A stretch of 64,000 nucleotides of DNA from Burkholderiaceae bacterium (GCA_023954035.1 JAMLIT010000006.1:1-64000), one strand, 5' to 3'; shown: positions 40,966-50,783, counted from the stretch's first letter. A program made the numbers and translations. Notes: a model not told the origin generated them from the sequence alone.

Positions 40966-42476
40966 TGGCGCGCATGCAGTGCATCCTGCCCGATCGCCCC
41001 CGCCCGCTTCATGGCCTCGCGGCCACGCGCGCCATCGAGCAGGAGGCGGCAGCCGACCTGCCACCCCAGACGCTGATGCGGCGCGCCGGCCTGGCCACGG
41101 CGCGCCTGGCGCGGGCCCTGGCCCCCCATGCACGGACCGCATGGGTCGTCTGCGGACCAGGAAACAACGGCGGCGACGGGCTGGAAGCCGCCATGCACCT
41201 GCGGCATGCTGGCCTGCTAGTGAGCGTGACCTGGCTGGGGACTGAGGCGCGCCTGCCACCCGACGCGCACCAGGCGCTGCAACGGGCGCGCGCTGCAGGC
41301 CTGGTTTTTGCCGAGCAGCCTCCCGAAGCGCTGACGGCGGCGGACATAGGCATTGACGCGCTGGTGGGCATTGGCCTGGCGCCTGGCGATGCGCCGCGTC
41401 CACCACCGCCCCGCTGGCGCGCATTGCTCCAGCAGTTGCGCGAAGGGCCCGCCTGCCTGCTCAGTGTCGACTTGCCCAGCGGCCTGCAATGCGATACCGG
41501 CGCCTGGGCCCCTGGGTTTGCGCCGGCCGAAGGGCTGCGCGCCGACTGCCACACGCTGGCGCTGCTCACGCTCAAGCCGGGCCTATTCACCGCGGAGGGC
41601 CGCGATGCCGCCGGCACCGTCTGGCTGGACACGCTGGGCATTGCGAACCAGGATGCCCGTGCCAGCGCCTGGCTGTGTGGGCCATCCGCGCCCGCGCCCC
41701 GCAGGCACGCCAGCCACAAAGGCAGCTTCGGCGACGTTGCCGTCATTGGCGGCGAGGGGCTGGCGCGCCGTGGCATGGGCATGGAGGGCGCTGCGCTGCT
41801 GGCCGCAGGCGCGGCCCTGCACGCTGGCGCGGGCCGGGTGCTGCTGGCACTGCTGGATGGCGCACCCCCTGCCGCCGCCCTGTGGGCACCCGAGCTGATG
41901 CAGCGCCACGTCAAAGCGCTTGAACTGCAAGCGCTCACCGTGGTCTGCGGCTGCGGCGGCGGTGAGGCCGTGGCCGACGTGCTCCCTGCCGTGCTGGCAC
42001 GCGCCGCCCGCCTGGTGCTCGACGCGGACGCGCTCAACGCCATCGCCGGCAACGCGGCACTGCAGAGCGCGCTGGCAGCGCGCGCCACGGGCCAGTGGGG
42101 CACCATACTGACCCCGCATCCGCTGGAAGCCGCCCGCCTCCTGGGCGTCAGCGCGCAAGCGGTGCAAGCCGACCGCCTGGCCGCTGCACACAGCCTGGCC
42201 GAGCGCTTTGGCTGCATTTGTGTGCTCAAGGGTTCGGGCACGGTGGTTGCAGGGCCGGGGCGCTTGCCCAGCATCAACCCCACGGGAAACGCACGCCTTG
42301 CCACGGCTGGCACGGGCGACGTGCTGGCCGGCATGGTGGGCGCGCGCTGGGCAGCCGGCGACGGTGCCTATGCCGCGGCCTGCAGCGCAGTATTCCAACA
42401 CGGCCAGTTGGCAGACCACTGGCCAGCGGACCGGCCTTTGGTGGCCAGTGGTCTTGCGTCTAAAAAAATCGAGTGA
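40962..42476 (+). CDS. nnr: Bifunctional NAD(P)H-hydrate epimerase/dehydratase
   Basis: This repair enzyme (504 aa) fixes hydrated NADH and NADPH. The N-terminal YjeF_N domain (about 10-215) has G-P-G-N-N-G-G-D-G for epimerisation, and the C-terminal ribokinase-like domain (about 235-500) has H-K-G-S-F-G and T-A-G-T-G-D-V-L-A-G for ADP-dependent dehydration. The first ATG overlaps the amidase stop as ATGA, and a second lies four codons later. The sequence is Ala-rich. It is convergent with rnr, with repeat R7 between. Confidence 0.92.
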   Translation: MMARMQCILPDRPRPLHGLAATRAIEQEAAADLPPQTLMRRAGLATARLARALAPHARTAWVVCGPGNNGGDGLEAAMHLRHAGLLVSVTWLGTEARLPPDAHQALQRARAAGLVFAEQPPEALTAADIGIDALVGIGLAPGDAPRPPPPRWRALLQQLREGPACLLSVDLPSGLQCDTGAWAPGFAPAEGLRADCHTLALLTLKPGLFTAEGRDAAGTVWLDTLGIANQDARASAWLCGPSAPAPRRHASHKGSFGDVAVIGGEGLARRGMGMEGAALLAAGAALHAGAGRVLLALLDGAPPAAALWAPELMQRHVKALELQALTVVCGCGGGEAVADVLPAVLARAARLVLDADALNAIAGNAALQSALAARATGQWGTILTPHPLEAARLLGVSAQAVQADRLAAAHSLAERFGCICVLKGSGTVVAGPGRLPSINPTGNARLATAGTGDVLAGMVGARWAAGDGAYAAACSAVFQHGQLADHWPADRPLVASGLASKKIE

Positions 42477-42479
42477 AAT

Positions 42480-42530
42480 CAGGCTCTAGCGCTTATTCCG
42501 TGAGCGTTTCCAGATCCTAAAACGATAGCA
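42480..42530 (+). repeat. Palindromic repeat copy R7, convergent junction
   Basis: GGCTCTAGCGCTTA-TTCCG-TGAGCGTT forms an 8-bp stem with two G-U type pairs. AAAACGATAGC follows. It begins three bases after the nnr stop and lies between the convergent nnr and rnr genes. Confidence 0.8.
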
Positions 42531-42572
42531 CATGCCCGCGGCTGCGCTGCCAACCCGCGGGCGGCCCTGGCC

Positions 42573-44885
42573 TCAACGGTGCGACCCGCGCCCTTTGCCC
42601 GAGGGGGCTTTGGTCAACAAGGCCGCTTGCTGTCTGGACTTGCCAGCGCTTGCCTTGCCGCCCCCCGCATGCTTGGGCACCTGCGCTTCGCGCGAGCGTC
42701 GCGGGGAAGACGCAGTGGTCTCATCGCCGCCACTGCGCGCGCGCGTCGCTTTTTCGCCGCCCTTGCCGTTTTTCTTGCCGCCATTGCGGTCTGCGGCGCC
42801 GCGCGGCGCAGCGTCCTCACTCTCGCTCACCAGGCGAAAATCGATGCGCCGGCCGTCCAGGTCCACCCGGCTGACCTGCACGCGCACGCGCGTGCCGATG
42901 GCGTAGCGCATGCCGCTGCGCTCACCGCGCAGTTCCTGGCGCGCCTCGTCGAACTTGAAGTATTCGCCGCCCAACTCGGTGATGTGGACCAGGCCTTCGA
43001 CGTACATGGCGTCGAGCGTGACGAAGATGCCGAAGCTCGTGACCGAAGACACGACGCCGCCGTATTCCTCGCCCAGATGCTCGCGCATGTATTTGCACTT
43101 GAGCCAGGCTTCGACGTCGCGGCTGGCTTCGTCGGCACGGCGCTCGTTGGCGCTGCAGTGCAGGCCCGCCGCTTCCCAGGATTGCGTCTCTGCAAGGGCC
43201 GCTCCAGTTTCCCTCTTGCGCGGCTCGGCGCCTGGCTTCTGGGCCCGTGCCGCCAAGCGCTTGCTGAGCTTGGCATGCGCCTCGCCGGGCACGGGCAAGG
43301 CCGGCAAGCGGTAGCGCGTATGGCCGAGAATCGATTTGATGACCCGGTGGACCAGCAGGTCCGGGTAACGCCGGATCGGGCTGGTGAAGTGGGTGTAGGC
43401 CTCGAACGCCAGGCCGAAATGGCCACTGTTGATCGGCGTGTAGATGGCCTGCTGCATGGAGCGCAGCAGCATGGTATGGATCTGCTGGGCGTCGGGCCGG
43501 TCTTTGGTGGCCTCGGCAATCGCCTGGAACTCCGACGGCACCGGGTTGTCGCTGATGCTCATCCCGACGGCCATGGCCTTTAAGTAGCTGCGCAGAATGT
43601 CCTGCTTTTCCGGTGTCGGCCCCTCGTGCACGCGGTACAGGCCGTGCTGCTTGCCCTGGGCGATGAAGTCGGCACTGCAGACATTGGCCGCCAGCATGGC
43701 TTCTTCGATGAGCTTGTGCGCGTCGTTGCGGGTGCGCGGGATGATTTTCTCGATGCGGCCGTTGTCGTCGCAGACGATCTGCGTCTCGGTGGTTTCAAAA
43801 TCGACTGCGCCGCGCTCGCGCCGGGCCAGCAGCAGCGCTCGGTAGACATCGTGCAGGTTGAGCAGATCGGGCACCCGTTCCTTGCGCTTGGTCGCCTCGG
43901 GGCCGCGCGTGTTGGCCAGGATCGCCGCCACCTCGGTGTAGGTGAAGCGGGCATGGCTGAACATCACCGCCGGGTAGAACTGGTAAGCATGGACTTCGCC
44001 CTTGGTGTTGACCAGCATGTCGCAGACCATGCACAAACGCTCAACCTCGGGGTTGAGCGAGCACAGGCCGTTGGAGAGCTTTTCCGGCAACATGGGAATC
44101 ACCCGGCGCGGGAAATAGACGCTGGTGGCGCGGTCGTAGGCGTCGACGTCGATGCTGCTGCCGGTCTGCACGTAGTGGCTGACGTCGGCGATCGCCACCA
44201 GCAGGCGCCAGCCCTTGCCGCGGCCGACCTTGGCTGGTTCGCAGTACACGGCGTCGTCGAAGTCGCGCGCGTCCTCCCCGTCGATGGTGACCAGCGGCAC
44301 GTCGGTCAGGTCGATCCGGTTCTTTCTGTCCTGCGGCCGCACCTTGTCCGGCAGTGCGGCAGCCTCTTGCAAGCAAGCTGGTGAAAACTCGTGCGGCACG
44401 CCGTACTTGCGCACCGCAATTTCAATTTCCATGCCGGGATCGTCCACCTCCCCCAGCACCTCGGTGATGCGGCCCACCGGCTGGCCGTAGAGCGCAGGCG
44501 GCTCGGTCAGCTCGACGACCACCACCTGGCCTGGCTCCGCGTCGGCCAGGGCGCCCTTGGGGATAAGCACATCCTGACCATAGCGCTTGTCTTCGGGCGC
44601 AACGATCCAGACTCCGCTTTCCTGCAGCAGCCGGCCGATGAGCGGCGGCTGCTTGGGGCGTTCGATGATTTCCACCACGCGGCCCTCGGGTCGGCCGCGG
44701 CGGTCCTGGCGCACGATGCAGACGCGCACCCGGTCCTTGTGCAAAACGGCGCGCATCTCGTTCGGGGGGAGAAAAATATCAGGCAGGCCATCGTCGCGCA
44801 GGACAAAACCGTGGCCATCGCGGTGCCCTTGGACCGTCCCTTCGAATTCGTCCGAAGGCGGGCTTGCGGGCGCTTTTTCACTCAT
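42573..44885 (-). CDS. rnr: Ribonuclease R
   Basis: This 3'-5' exoribonuclease (770 aa) degrades structured RNA. Cold-shock-type domains lie in the first 240 residues, the RNB catalytic domain follows with I-D-G-E-D-A-R-D-F-D-D-A-V (metal-binding Asp), and an S1 domain lies near 640-720. An insert in the RNB/S1 junction (about 560-600) and the tail rich in Lys, Arg and Gly are typical. The open frame continues upstream through the tRNA gene in antisense, so the ATG at 44885 is the right start. Confidence 0.96.
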   Translation of the reverse strand: MSEKAPASPPSDEFEGTVQGHRDGHGFVLRDDGLPDIFLPPNEMRAVLHKDRVRVCIVRQDRRGRPEGRVVEIIERPKQPPLIGRLLQESGVWIVAPEDKRYGQDVLIPKGALADAEPGQVVVVELTEPPALYGQPVGRITEVLGEVDDPGMEIEIAVRKYGVPHEFSPACLQEAAALPDKVRPQDRKNRIDLTDVPLVTIDGEDARDFDDAVYCEPAKVGRGKGWRLLVAIADVSHYVQTGSSIDVDAYDRATSVYFPRRVIPMLPEKLSNGLCSLNPEVERLCMVCDMLVNTKGEVHAYQFYPAVMFSHARFTYTEVAAILANTRGPEATKRKERVPDLLNLHDVYRALLLARRERGAVDFETTETQIVCDDNGRIEKIIPRTRNDAHKLIEEAMLAANVCSADFIAQGKQHGLYRVHEGPTPEKQDILRSYLKAMAVGMSISDNPVPSEFQAIAEATKDRPDAQQIHTMLLRSMQQAIYTPINSGHFGLAFEAYTHFTSPIRRYPDLLVHRVIKSILGHTRYRLPALPVPGEAHAKLSKRLAARAQKPGAEPRKRETGAALAETQSWEAAGLHCSANERRADEASRDVEAWLKCKYMREHLGEEYGGVVSSVTSFGIFVTLDAMYVEGLVHITELGGEYFKFDEARQELRGERSGMRYAIGTRVRVQVSRVDLDGRRIDFRLVSESEDAAPRGAADRNGGKKNGKGGEKATRARSGGDETTASSPRRSREAQVPKHAGGGKASAGKSRQQAALLTKAPSGKGRGSHR

Positions 44886-44892
44886 TTTTTTG

Positions 44893-44900
44893 CTATACAA
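44893..44900 (+). promoter_or_regulatory. -10 region of first tRNA-Leu
   Basis: TGCTATACAAT has an extended -10 form (TGn before the hexamer). It ends 19 bases before the mature tRNA. The same TGCTATA core recurs in front of the second tRNA gene, which supports function. Confidence 0.45.
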
Positions 44901-44919
44901 TCTTGTTCTTTCCTGAAAT

Positions 44920-45004
<85 letters not shown>

Positions 45005-45015
45005 AGTTTAACGAG

Positions 45016-45042
45016 AAGCCGCTCTCCGAGCGGCTTTTTTGT
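45016..45042 (+). terminator. Terminator of first tRNA-Leu
   Basis: AGCCGCTC-TCC-GAGCGGCT followed by TTTTTTG and further T runs. A classic intrinsic terminator 11 bases after the tRNA, so each tRNA is its own transcription unit. Confidence 0.9.
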
Positions 45043-45083
45043 TTTTGTTGGCCTGCGCGGCGCATCAGCGCTGCGTCCGCTGC

Positions 45084-45091
45084 TATAAAAT
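45084..45091 (+). promoter_or_regulatory. -10 region of second tRNA-Leu
   Basis: TGCTATAAAAT, an extended -10, ends 16 bases before the second mature tRNA. No clear -35 is visible. Confidence 0.45.
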
Positions 45092-45107
45092 TCGCTGATC
45101 AGAATCG

Positions 45108-45192
<85 letters not shown>

Positions 45193-45193
45193 A

Positions 45194-45230
45194 CGAAAAA
45201 AGCCGCTGCGCTTGCAGCGGCTTTTTTGTT
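45194..45230. terminator. Bidirectional terminator, tRNA-Leu/DUF349
   Basis: AAAAAAGCCGCTGC-GCTT-GCAGCGGCTTTTTT is a perfect hairpin with A and T tracts on both flanks. It serves both the tRNA on the plus strand and the DUF349 gene that ends at 45262 on the minus strand. Confidence 0.88.
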
Positions 45231-45261
45231 TTTCGAGCGGACGGCCGCCTGCCCAAGCGGC

Positions 45262-47988
45262 TCAGCTGCGCATCAGGGCCTTAAGGGCCGTCTGCAGACG
45301 GCGTGCTGCTGCCGGCTCGCTTGGCAGGGACAGTAACCGCGCCACGTCTTGCGCCCAGGTTTGCGCTGGCGCGGCTTCGTTGCGGCGTGTCAGCAACTGC
45401 AACTGCATCAGGCGGCGCTCGGGGAGCTGCGCAGCCGGTGTGGGTACCTCGGCGGCAATCTCCAGCCGCAGCAACAAATCGGCGCTCGACACCTTGCCAT
45501 CGGCCTGCGGCGGTACGGCGAGCGCCTGCGCCCAGGCATTGCGAACGGCGCCCGATACGCTACGCCCGAAATCCTGCGCCGCCGGCAGCAAGTTCGCATC
45601 GCGCTGTTCCCATGCCGCAAGAAGCTGCATGAGCGCTTCGCCGTGGGCTTGTGCCGCCAGTTTTCGCAGGGCCGCCTGGGCATGTTCTAGCGCCTCGCGC
45701 TGGGCGCGAAAGGCCGCGTCGCCCAGCCTGGGGCCACGGTCTGCAAAAGCCGTTCGATCACCCAACCGCCCCGAACCTGAAGCGTCCCGGCCGCCGTCGC
45801 GTGCAAAACGGCCGTCGCGCCGCTCGCCGGGGCGTGCGCCTCGACTGGGCGCCGAGGGCAGGTCTTTTTTCATTCCTGGACGATCGTCGCCCCGCACGGC
45901 GACGACCCGGCGCGCCGGCGCAGGCGGCGTCGACGGCTTGGCCGATTGAGCCTCGTCGTCCGCGGCGGCCTGCGGCGATGCAGGCGTTTGCGCGCTGGGC
46001 TCGGAAAGGCCCGGCGTCTGGGCATCAGATCGCGTAGACCCTGGCGCGGATTCTTGTGCCGCCTGTTGCCCAGAAGCCTGGCTGGCGGCGTGCGCAGCCT
46101 GACCGCGCAGCGCCGCATCCAGGGCCGCCATGGCAGCACGAATGCGCTGGGCATCCGCGCTGGCATTGGCCGACTCCAGTTCCTTGGCGGCCTCCAGCAC
46201 CGCCTTGTCGTGGGCGCTGCCCTGACCCGCGCTACGCTCACGCTCAGCGCTCTTGCGCTGGAACGCTTCATCCAGCGGCTTGCGGAACGCGTCCCACAGC
46301 TTTTGCTCCTGGCGGCGCTCTAGCGGAACGGACTGGGCTTCGGCCTGCCAGCGTTGCTGCAAGGCTTTGACCGCATCGACGCGCAGCGTGGGCGCCGCGC
46401 AAAGTGCCAGCGCCTCCTCAATCATGGCATGGCGCCTTTCCAGACTTGCCGCCTGAGCGCCCTCGAGCCCCGCTGCAGCGGCATCCATGGCGCGTTTCCA
46501 CTGCGGCTGCAATTCCGCCAGCAGCTTCTCGCCCAGATGCCCCGCCTCGCGCCAGCGCACGCCAAACTGCTGAAGGCTGCGCAAAACGGACTTCCAGTCG
46601 GTGTTGTTCGCGTTCTGCTCGCCCCAGGCCTGCAGTTCGGCAATCAGGGCCAGGCGCTGCGCCTTGTGCTCGGCGGCGTCGGCCCGCACCTTGTCCAGCC
46701 AGACCTCCACCACCTTGTGGGCTTCGTTGCAGGCTTCGTCGAACTTTTTCCACAGGCCGTGGTTGGGCGCACCGCCCTGGTCCGCCTGCTTCCACTGCTC
46801 GCGCAACTGGCGCAGGCTCTCCTGCATCTTGCGCCCGCCGAGCGCCTGGCCCTCGGGACGATGCAACAGGGCCTGCGCTTTGGCGACCAGGTCTTCGCGG
46901 ACCTGATCTGCGCTCCAGCGCTGCCAACCCTCGAGCTCGCCCGCTGCGACCAGGGCCGCCTGCACGCGTTGCTCCAGCGCCGCGTCGATGTGCCGGCCGT
47001 GCTGCTTGAGCACGGCGCGCAAGCTGCTTGCCGCACCGGCACTGGCTTTGCCATGGCCCTGGGCGGTTTCTTCCTCCAACTTGTTCAGTGCGTCCGTGAC
47101 CCGGGCGGCTGACTGCGCAGCCTGCTCCGGGTCTGGCCGGGGTTTGCCTGGCCGTGGCTGGGGTGGAGCGGCAGCCGGCACCTCACCGCGCGCCGCGCGC
47201 AATTCCTCAGACCACATGGGAACTGCCGGCAGGGGAGCCTGGACGTCGGCAGCTGCGGCCGACGCTTGGCCGATAGCGGCCCCAAACGCCTCCCAGACCA
47301 CCAGCAACTGGGTCTTGGAGCCTTCCAGCAGCGGCGGGAAGCGCGCTTCGACGCTCGGCCAGCTGGCGTCGTTGGTCAGCGCCTGGGCTTGATCCTGCCA
47401 GTGCGCCACGTCGGTGGCCAGCGCCTCCTGCGCAGCGAGCGCATCCTTCCAGGGTTTGGTAGACAGTACCTCGATGCGCTGCGCCAACAGCACCGCCGCC
47501 TCACGTTGCACCTGCACGCGGTGCTGCAGGTCTTCGATCACCTTGACGCGCTCGGCAAGCTGCACCTTGAGGGCGGCCAGAGGCTCGCGAGACAGCGGCG
47601 CACCTGCCTTGGCGGCATCGCGCTGCCAAGCCATGGCGTCGGCAATGTTCAGTTTCGGCGCTGCCAGCAAGCTCTGGGCCTTGTCGGCCCACTCGGCGGC
47701 AATGGCTTCCTGGTTCTTAGCGCGCCGCATCTCGTCCAACCGCTCCCGGACTGCACGGGCCGCTCCCTTGTCTCGGCCACTGAGTTCCTTGAACACGTCC
47801 TGCAACTGGGCCGCAGCCGGCTGTGTGGCAAGCCAATCGCGGATGCGGGCAGCACGCTCGCCAGAAGTTGCCGCTGAAAAGGCGCCGCCGGTGAGGGCGT
47901 CCAGGGGATGCGCGGGCGCTGCTGAAGGCGGCGGCGTCGGCAAGTCGGGAGCATCGGACATCTTGTTGCGCAAAGAGAAAGGAAACAT
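45262..47988 (-). CDS. DUF349 domain-containing protein
   Basis: This 908-residue, mostly helical protein has several DUF349 repeats, each about 70-80 residues with W-K-x-A or W-x-x-F patterns (clear examples K-Q-A-D-Q-G-G near 405 and R-W-R-E-A-G near 480). A long acidic/Pro/Ala/Arg low-complexity segment spans about 630-760, followed by a conserved C-terminal helical domain. Function unknown. The start is uncertain: ATG at 47988 (N-terminus M-F-P-F-S-L-R-N-K) or ATG at 47961. It is divergent from the transglycosylase. Confidence 0.85.
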   Translation of the reverse strand: MFPFSLRNKMSDAPDLPTPPPSAAPAHPLDALTGGAFSAATSGERAARIRDWLATQPAAAQLQDVFKELSGRDKGAARAVRERLDEMRRAKNQEAIAAEWADKAQSLLAAPKLNIADAMAWQRDAAKAGAPLSREPLAALKVQLAERVKVIEDLQHRVQVQREAAVLLAQRIEVLSTKPWKDALAAQEALATDVAHWQDQAQALTNDASWPSVEARFPPLLEGSKTQLLVVWEAFGAAIGQASAAAADVQAPLPAVPMWSEELRAARGEVPAAAPPQPRPGKPRPDPEQAAQSAARVTDALNKLEEETAQGHGKASAGAASSLRAVLKQHGRHIDAALEQRVQAALVAAGELEGWQRWSADQVREDLVAKAQALLHRPEGQALGGRKMQESLRQLREQWKQADQGGAPNHGLWKKFDEACNEAHKVVEVWLDKVRADAAEHKAQRLALIAELQAWGEQNANNTDWKSVLRSLQQFGVRWREAGHLGEKLLAELQPQWKRAMDAAAAGLEGAQAASLERRHAMIEEALALCAAPTLRVDAVKALQQRWQAEAQSVPLERRQEQKLWDAFRKPLDEAFQRKSAERERSAGQGSAHDKAVLEAAKELESANASADAQRIRAAMAALDAALRGQAAHAASQASGQQAAQESAPGSTRSDAQTPGLSEPSAQTPASPQAAADDEAQSAKPSTPPAPARRVVAVRGDDRPGMKKDLPSAPSRGARPGERRDGRFARDGGRDASGSGRLGDRTAFADRGPRLGDAAFRAQREALEHAQAALRKLAAQAHGEALMQLLAAWEQRDANLLPAAQDFGRSVSGAVRNAWAQALAVPPQADGKVSSADLLLRLEIAAEVPTPAAQLPERRLMQLQLLTRRNEAAPAQTWAQDVARLLSLPSEPAAARRLQTALKALMRS

Positions 47989-48188
47989 GGAGGATGGGGC
48001 GACGGCAGGAAGGTACCGGCGCGCAGCAAAGAGCAATGGAAGAAACCGCGCCCCGGGGCGAGCGCTGGCCTATTTTCACAGGGTTTTGTACACGCCCCCT
48101 AAATCCTTGTCATCAGGAGACCGCCGCAAGCACCGCCGCTAGGCCCAGCGCGGGCCAGCAGACCGGTTGTTGGGAGTCGACGCGCACA

Positions 48189-48281
48189 GAAAAGGGGTTA
48201 TATACAGTTTTTTTAAAACTATTAAATAGAACAAATAATTTTAATAGTGTTGACTAGGTATTTAATAGGCCCCTAGAATCC
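48189..48281 (+). promoter_or_regulatory. AT-rich promoter with operator-like repeats
   Basis: The 463-bp gap 47989-48451 holds an AT-rich island in an otherwise GC-rich region. It ends in a strong sigma-70 promoter, TTGACT (48252-48257), 18 bp, TAGAAT (48276-48281). Just upstream lie ACTATTAAA (48218-48226) and its inverted copy TTTAATAGT (48242-48250). TTTAATAG recurs in the promoter spacer (48263-48270), 20 bp from the second site. The leader to the transglycosylase would be about 165 nt. The rest of the gap shows nothing I can name. Confidence 0.7.
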
Positions 48282-48451
48282 GCCAGCTTGGCAAAAAGCT
48301 AAGTATTAACCCCAGTTCCGCTGCCGAAATCGGCTAAGTCAATGCGGCCCTGCGCCAAGCGCCAGGCACGAATTGATGGCGTACCAATCAGGTGAAGGTC
48401 GACACACCGGTCCGAAGGGTCTGGTTGGCGCCTTGCCTCCGAAAGGAAGCT

Positions 48452-49303
48452 ATGACAGCGACAGGTTCATTGGTCTGCAGCCTACGTTCAGCGCTGCGTG
48501 CCTTGGTCAACGGCATCTTCAAATTGACACACAACAGCTTTGCCCTCCTGGGCCTGGCTGTGGCGTGCACGCTGATCACCCTGGGCGCGCGGCCCGACTT
48601 GCGCGAACAGGGCGAGCTGCACTTGCGCAGTTGGTTGCAGGCGCGCCAAGGTGTGGAAGCTGAAGCCGAGAACGAATTGGACGAACCCAGCGAGCGCGCG
48701 TTGGCGGCCGACCCAGGTGGTCTTCCCAAGGAGCAGGCCCGGGTGGCCTTCTGGCTGAGCAAGAAGTACCGTGTGGCGCCCGAGCCGCTGAGCGTGCTGG
48801 TGGGCGAAGCCTACGAACTTGGAAGCCGGACCAAGTTGGACCCCACCTTGATACTGGCCATTGTGGCCATCGAATCGCGCTTCAACCCCTTTGCCCAGAG
48901 CCCCGTGGGCGCCCAGGGACTGATGCAGGTGATGACGCGCGTGCACACCGACAAATACGAGGCTGTGGGCGGACAGTTGGCAGCCTTTGATCCGGTGACC
49001 AATCTGCGGGTGGGAGTCCAGGTGTTGCAGGAATGCATTCGCCGCGCCGGCTCGCTCGAAGGCGGGCTGCGCTACTACGTGGGCGCCGCCAACCTGGAAG
49101 ACGACGGCGGCTATGCGGCAAAGGTACTGGCCGAACATTTTCGCCTGCGCCAGGTGGCGGTCGGGCGCGGCGCGCGCGCGGCCGCGCCTGCGCCCGGAAC
49201 GTTGACCACCAAAGCCGACGCGCCCCCCGCCGCAGCCCAGGCGCCGGCCGTTCCCGCGGTCGCCCCCCCTTCGGAGAAGGTGGCGCTACTTTCGGCCTCT
49301 TGA
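48452..49303 (+). CDS. Lytic transglycosylase, SLT domain
   Basis: This membrane-anchored murein hydrolase (283 aa) cleaves between MurNAc and GlcNAc. An N-terminal helix lies at about 26-47. The SLT domain follows with the catalytic Glu in A-I-E-S-R-F-N-P-F-A-x-S and G-A-x-G-L-M-Q-V-M, then N-L-R-V-G and G-L-R-Y-Y-V-G-A-A. The tail is Ala/Pro-rich. The ATG at 48452 has AAAGGAAG before it; a GTG 60 bp upstream is less likely. Promoter and operator-like repeats lie upstream. Confidence 0.9.
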   Translation: MTATGSLVCSLRSALRALVNGIFKLTHNSFALLGLAVACTLITLGARPDLREQGELHLRSWLQARQGVEAEAENELDEPSERALAADPGGLPKEQARVAFWLSKKYRVAPEPLSVLVGEAYELGSRTKLDPTLILAIVAIESRFNPFAQSPVGAQGLMQVMTRVHTDKYEAVGGQLAAFDPVTNLRVGVQVLQECIRRAGSLEGGLRYYVGAANLEDDGGYAAKVLAEHFRLRQVAVGRGARAAAPAPGTLTTKADAPPAAAQAPAVPAVAPPSEKVALLSAS

Positions 49304-49360
49304 GGTATTCGTGCACCGCTCCCCTTCGGCCCGGCAACTGCGCTCAGTTACACTCACAGC

Positions 49361-49502
49361 CGTGCGCGACTGGCGATAGGCGCGGCCCGAAACGGGCTGC
49401 CGCTGACGTGGAAACCGACAAGGCTTTGCCCTTGTGAACCACCGGGAAGCGTGCCGCACCGGCTTCTGGCCTGCTGCGTTCCGCCGTTCGCCTGGGCAGC
49501 CC
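49361..49502 (+). ncRNA. ZTP (pfl) riboswitch upstream of glyA
   Basis: The pfl-motif landmarks occur in order: CGCGACTGGCGATAGG, GTGGAAACCGA, AACCACCGGGAAGCGTG, and CCG-TTCGCCTGGGCAG. GTGG with CCAC and the CCGCC-like and GGGCA segments are the paired and pseudoknot parts of the known ZTP aptamer, which senses ZMP/ZTP when 10-formyl-THF is low. It ends about 35 nt before the glyA start, and glyA (one-carbon metabolism) is a standard target. The linker region is long but within the known range. Confidence 0.88.
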
Positions 49503-49535
49503 TTGTTGCAAGGGACACAAGTTCACAGGACTGCC

Positions 49536-50783
49536 ATGTACCACCGAAATATTCTCGTAGAGCAAACCGATCCTGAGCTGTTCGCTGCCATTCAGTCAGA
49601 GAACCAGCGCCAGGAAGAGCACATCGAACTGATCGCCAGCGAAAACTACGCGTCGCCTGCAGTGATGTGGGCCCAGGGCACGCAGTTGACCAACAAGTAC
49701 GCCGAGGGGTACCCAGGCAAGCGCTATTACGGCGGCTGCGAGTTTGTCGATGTGGCCGAGCAACTGGCCCTTGAGCGCGTCAAGAAAATCTTTGGCGCAG
49801 AGGCGGCCAATGTGCAGCCGCACTGCGGTGCATCGGCCAATGAAGCGGTGTTTCTCGCCTTTCTCAAGCCGGGTGACACCATCATGGGCATGAGCCTGGC
49901 CGAAGGCGGACACCTGACGCACGGCATGGCACTGAACATGTCGGGCAAGTGGTTCAACGTGATTTCCTATGGCCTCGACGCCAAGGAAGAAATTGACTAC
50001 GACGCCATGGAGAAGAAGGCGCACGAACACAAGCCCAAGCTCATCATTGCGGGCGCCTCGGCCTACAGCCTGCACATCGATTTCGCCCGCTTCGCCAAAG
50101 TGGCCAAGGACGTCGGCGCGATTTTCATGGTGGACATGGCGCACTACGCCGGCCTGATTGCGGCGGGCCTCTACCCCAACCCCGTGCCGCACGCCGACGT
50201 CGTCACCAGCACCACGCACAAGAGCCTGCGCGGGCCGCGCGGGGGCATCATTTTGATGAAGGCGGAACACGAAAAGGCGATCAACAGCGCCATTTTCCCT
50301 GGCTTGCAAGGCGGACCGCTGATGCACGTGATTGCTGCCAAGGCGGTAGCGTTCCAGGAGGCGCTGCAACCGGCGTTCAAGCAGTACCAGCAGCAAGTGC
50401 TGACCAATGCCCGTGTGATGGCCGAGACGCTCACCGAGCGCGGTCTGCGCATCGTCAGTGGCGGGACGCAAAGCCATTTGATGCTGGTGGACCTGCGCGC
50501 CAAGGGCATTACCGGCAAGGAGGCCGAGGCCGTTCTGGGCCAGGCCCACATGACGATCAACAAGAACGCGATCCCGAACGACCCGGAAAAACCCATGGTG
50601 ACCAGCGGCATCCGCGTGGGCACGCCGGCGATGACCACGCGCGGCTTCAAGGACGAGGAAGCCCGTCTGACGGCCAACTTGCTGGCAGACGTGCTCGACA
50701 AGCCACGCGATGAGGCGCATATCGCCGCCGTTCGCGCCAAGGTCAACGCCCTGACGGCGCGGTTCCCGGTGTACCGCGACTGA
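49536..50783 (+). CDS. glyA: Serine hydroxymethyltransferase
   Basis: This PLP enzyme (415 aa) converts serine and THF to glycine and methylene-THF. Conserved [15 protein letters not shown]-x-G-x-x-A-N-E, and the PLP lysine in [13 protein letters not shown] near 229 are seen. AGGA precedes the ATG at 49536 at good spacing; the upstream open frame is riboswitch. It is regulated by the ZTP riboswitch and convergent with aroC. Confidence 0.97.
   Translation: MYHRNILVEQTDPELFAAIQSENQRQEEHIELIASENYASPAVMWAQGTQLTNKYAEGYPGKRYYGGCEFVDVAEQLALERVKKIFGAEAANVQPHCGASANEAVFLAFLKPGDTIMGMSLAEGGHLTHGMALNMSGKWFNVISYGLDAKEEIDYDAMEKKAHEHKPKLIIAGASAYSLHIDFARFAKVAKDVGAIFMVDMAHYAGLIAAGLYPNPVPHADVVTSTTHKSLRGPRGGIILMKAEHEKAINSAIFPGLQGGPLMHVIAAKAVAFQEALQPAFKQYQQQVLTNARVMAETLTERGLRIVSGGTQSHLMLVDLRAKGITGKEAEAVLGQAHMTINKNAIPNDPEKPMVTSGIRVGTPAMTTRGFKDEEARLTANLLADVLDKPRDEAHIAAVRAKVNALTARFPVYRD

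Noticed and set aside
45061-45091. CATCAGCGCTGCGTCCGC then GCTATAAAAT upstream of the second tRNA, resembling half of the palindromic repeat.
   Set aside because: The stem is not complementary and the region is better explained as tRNA promoter.
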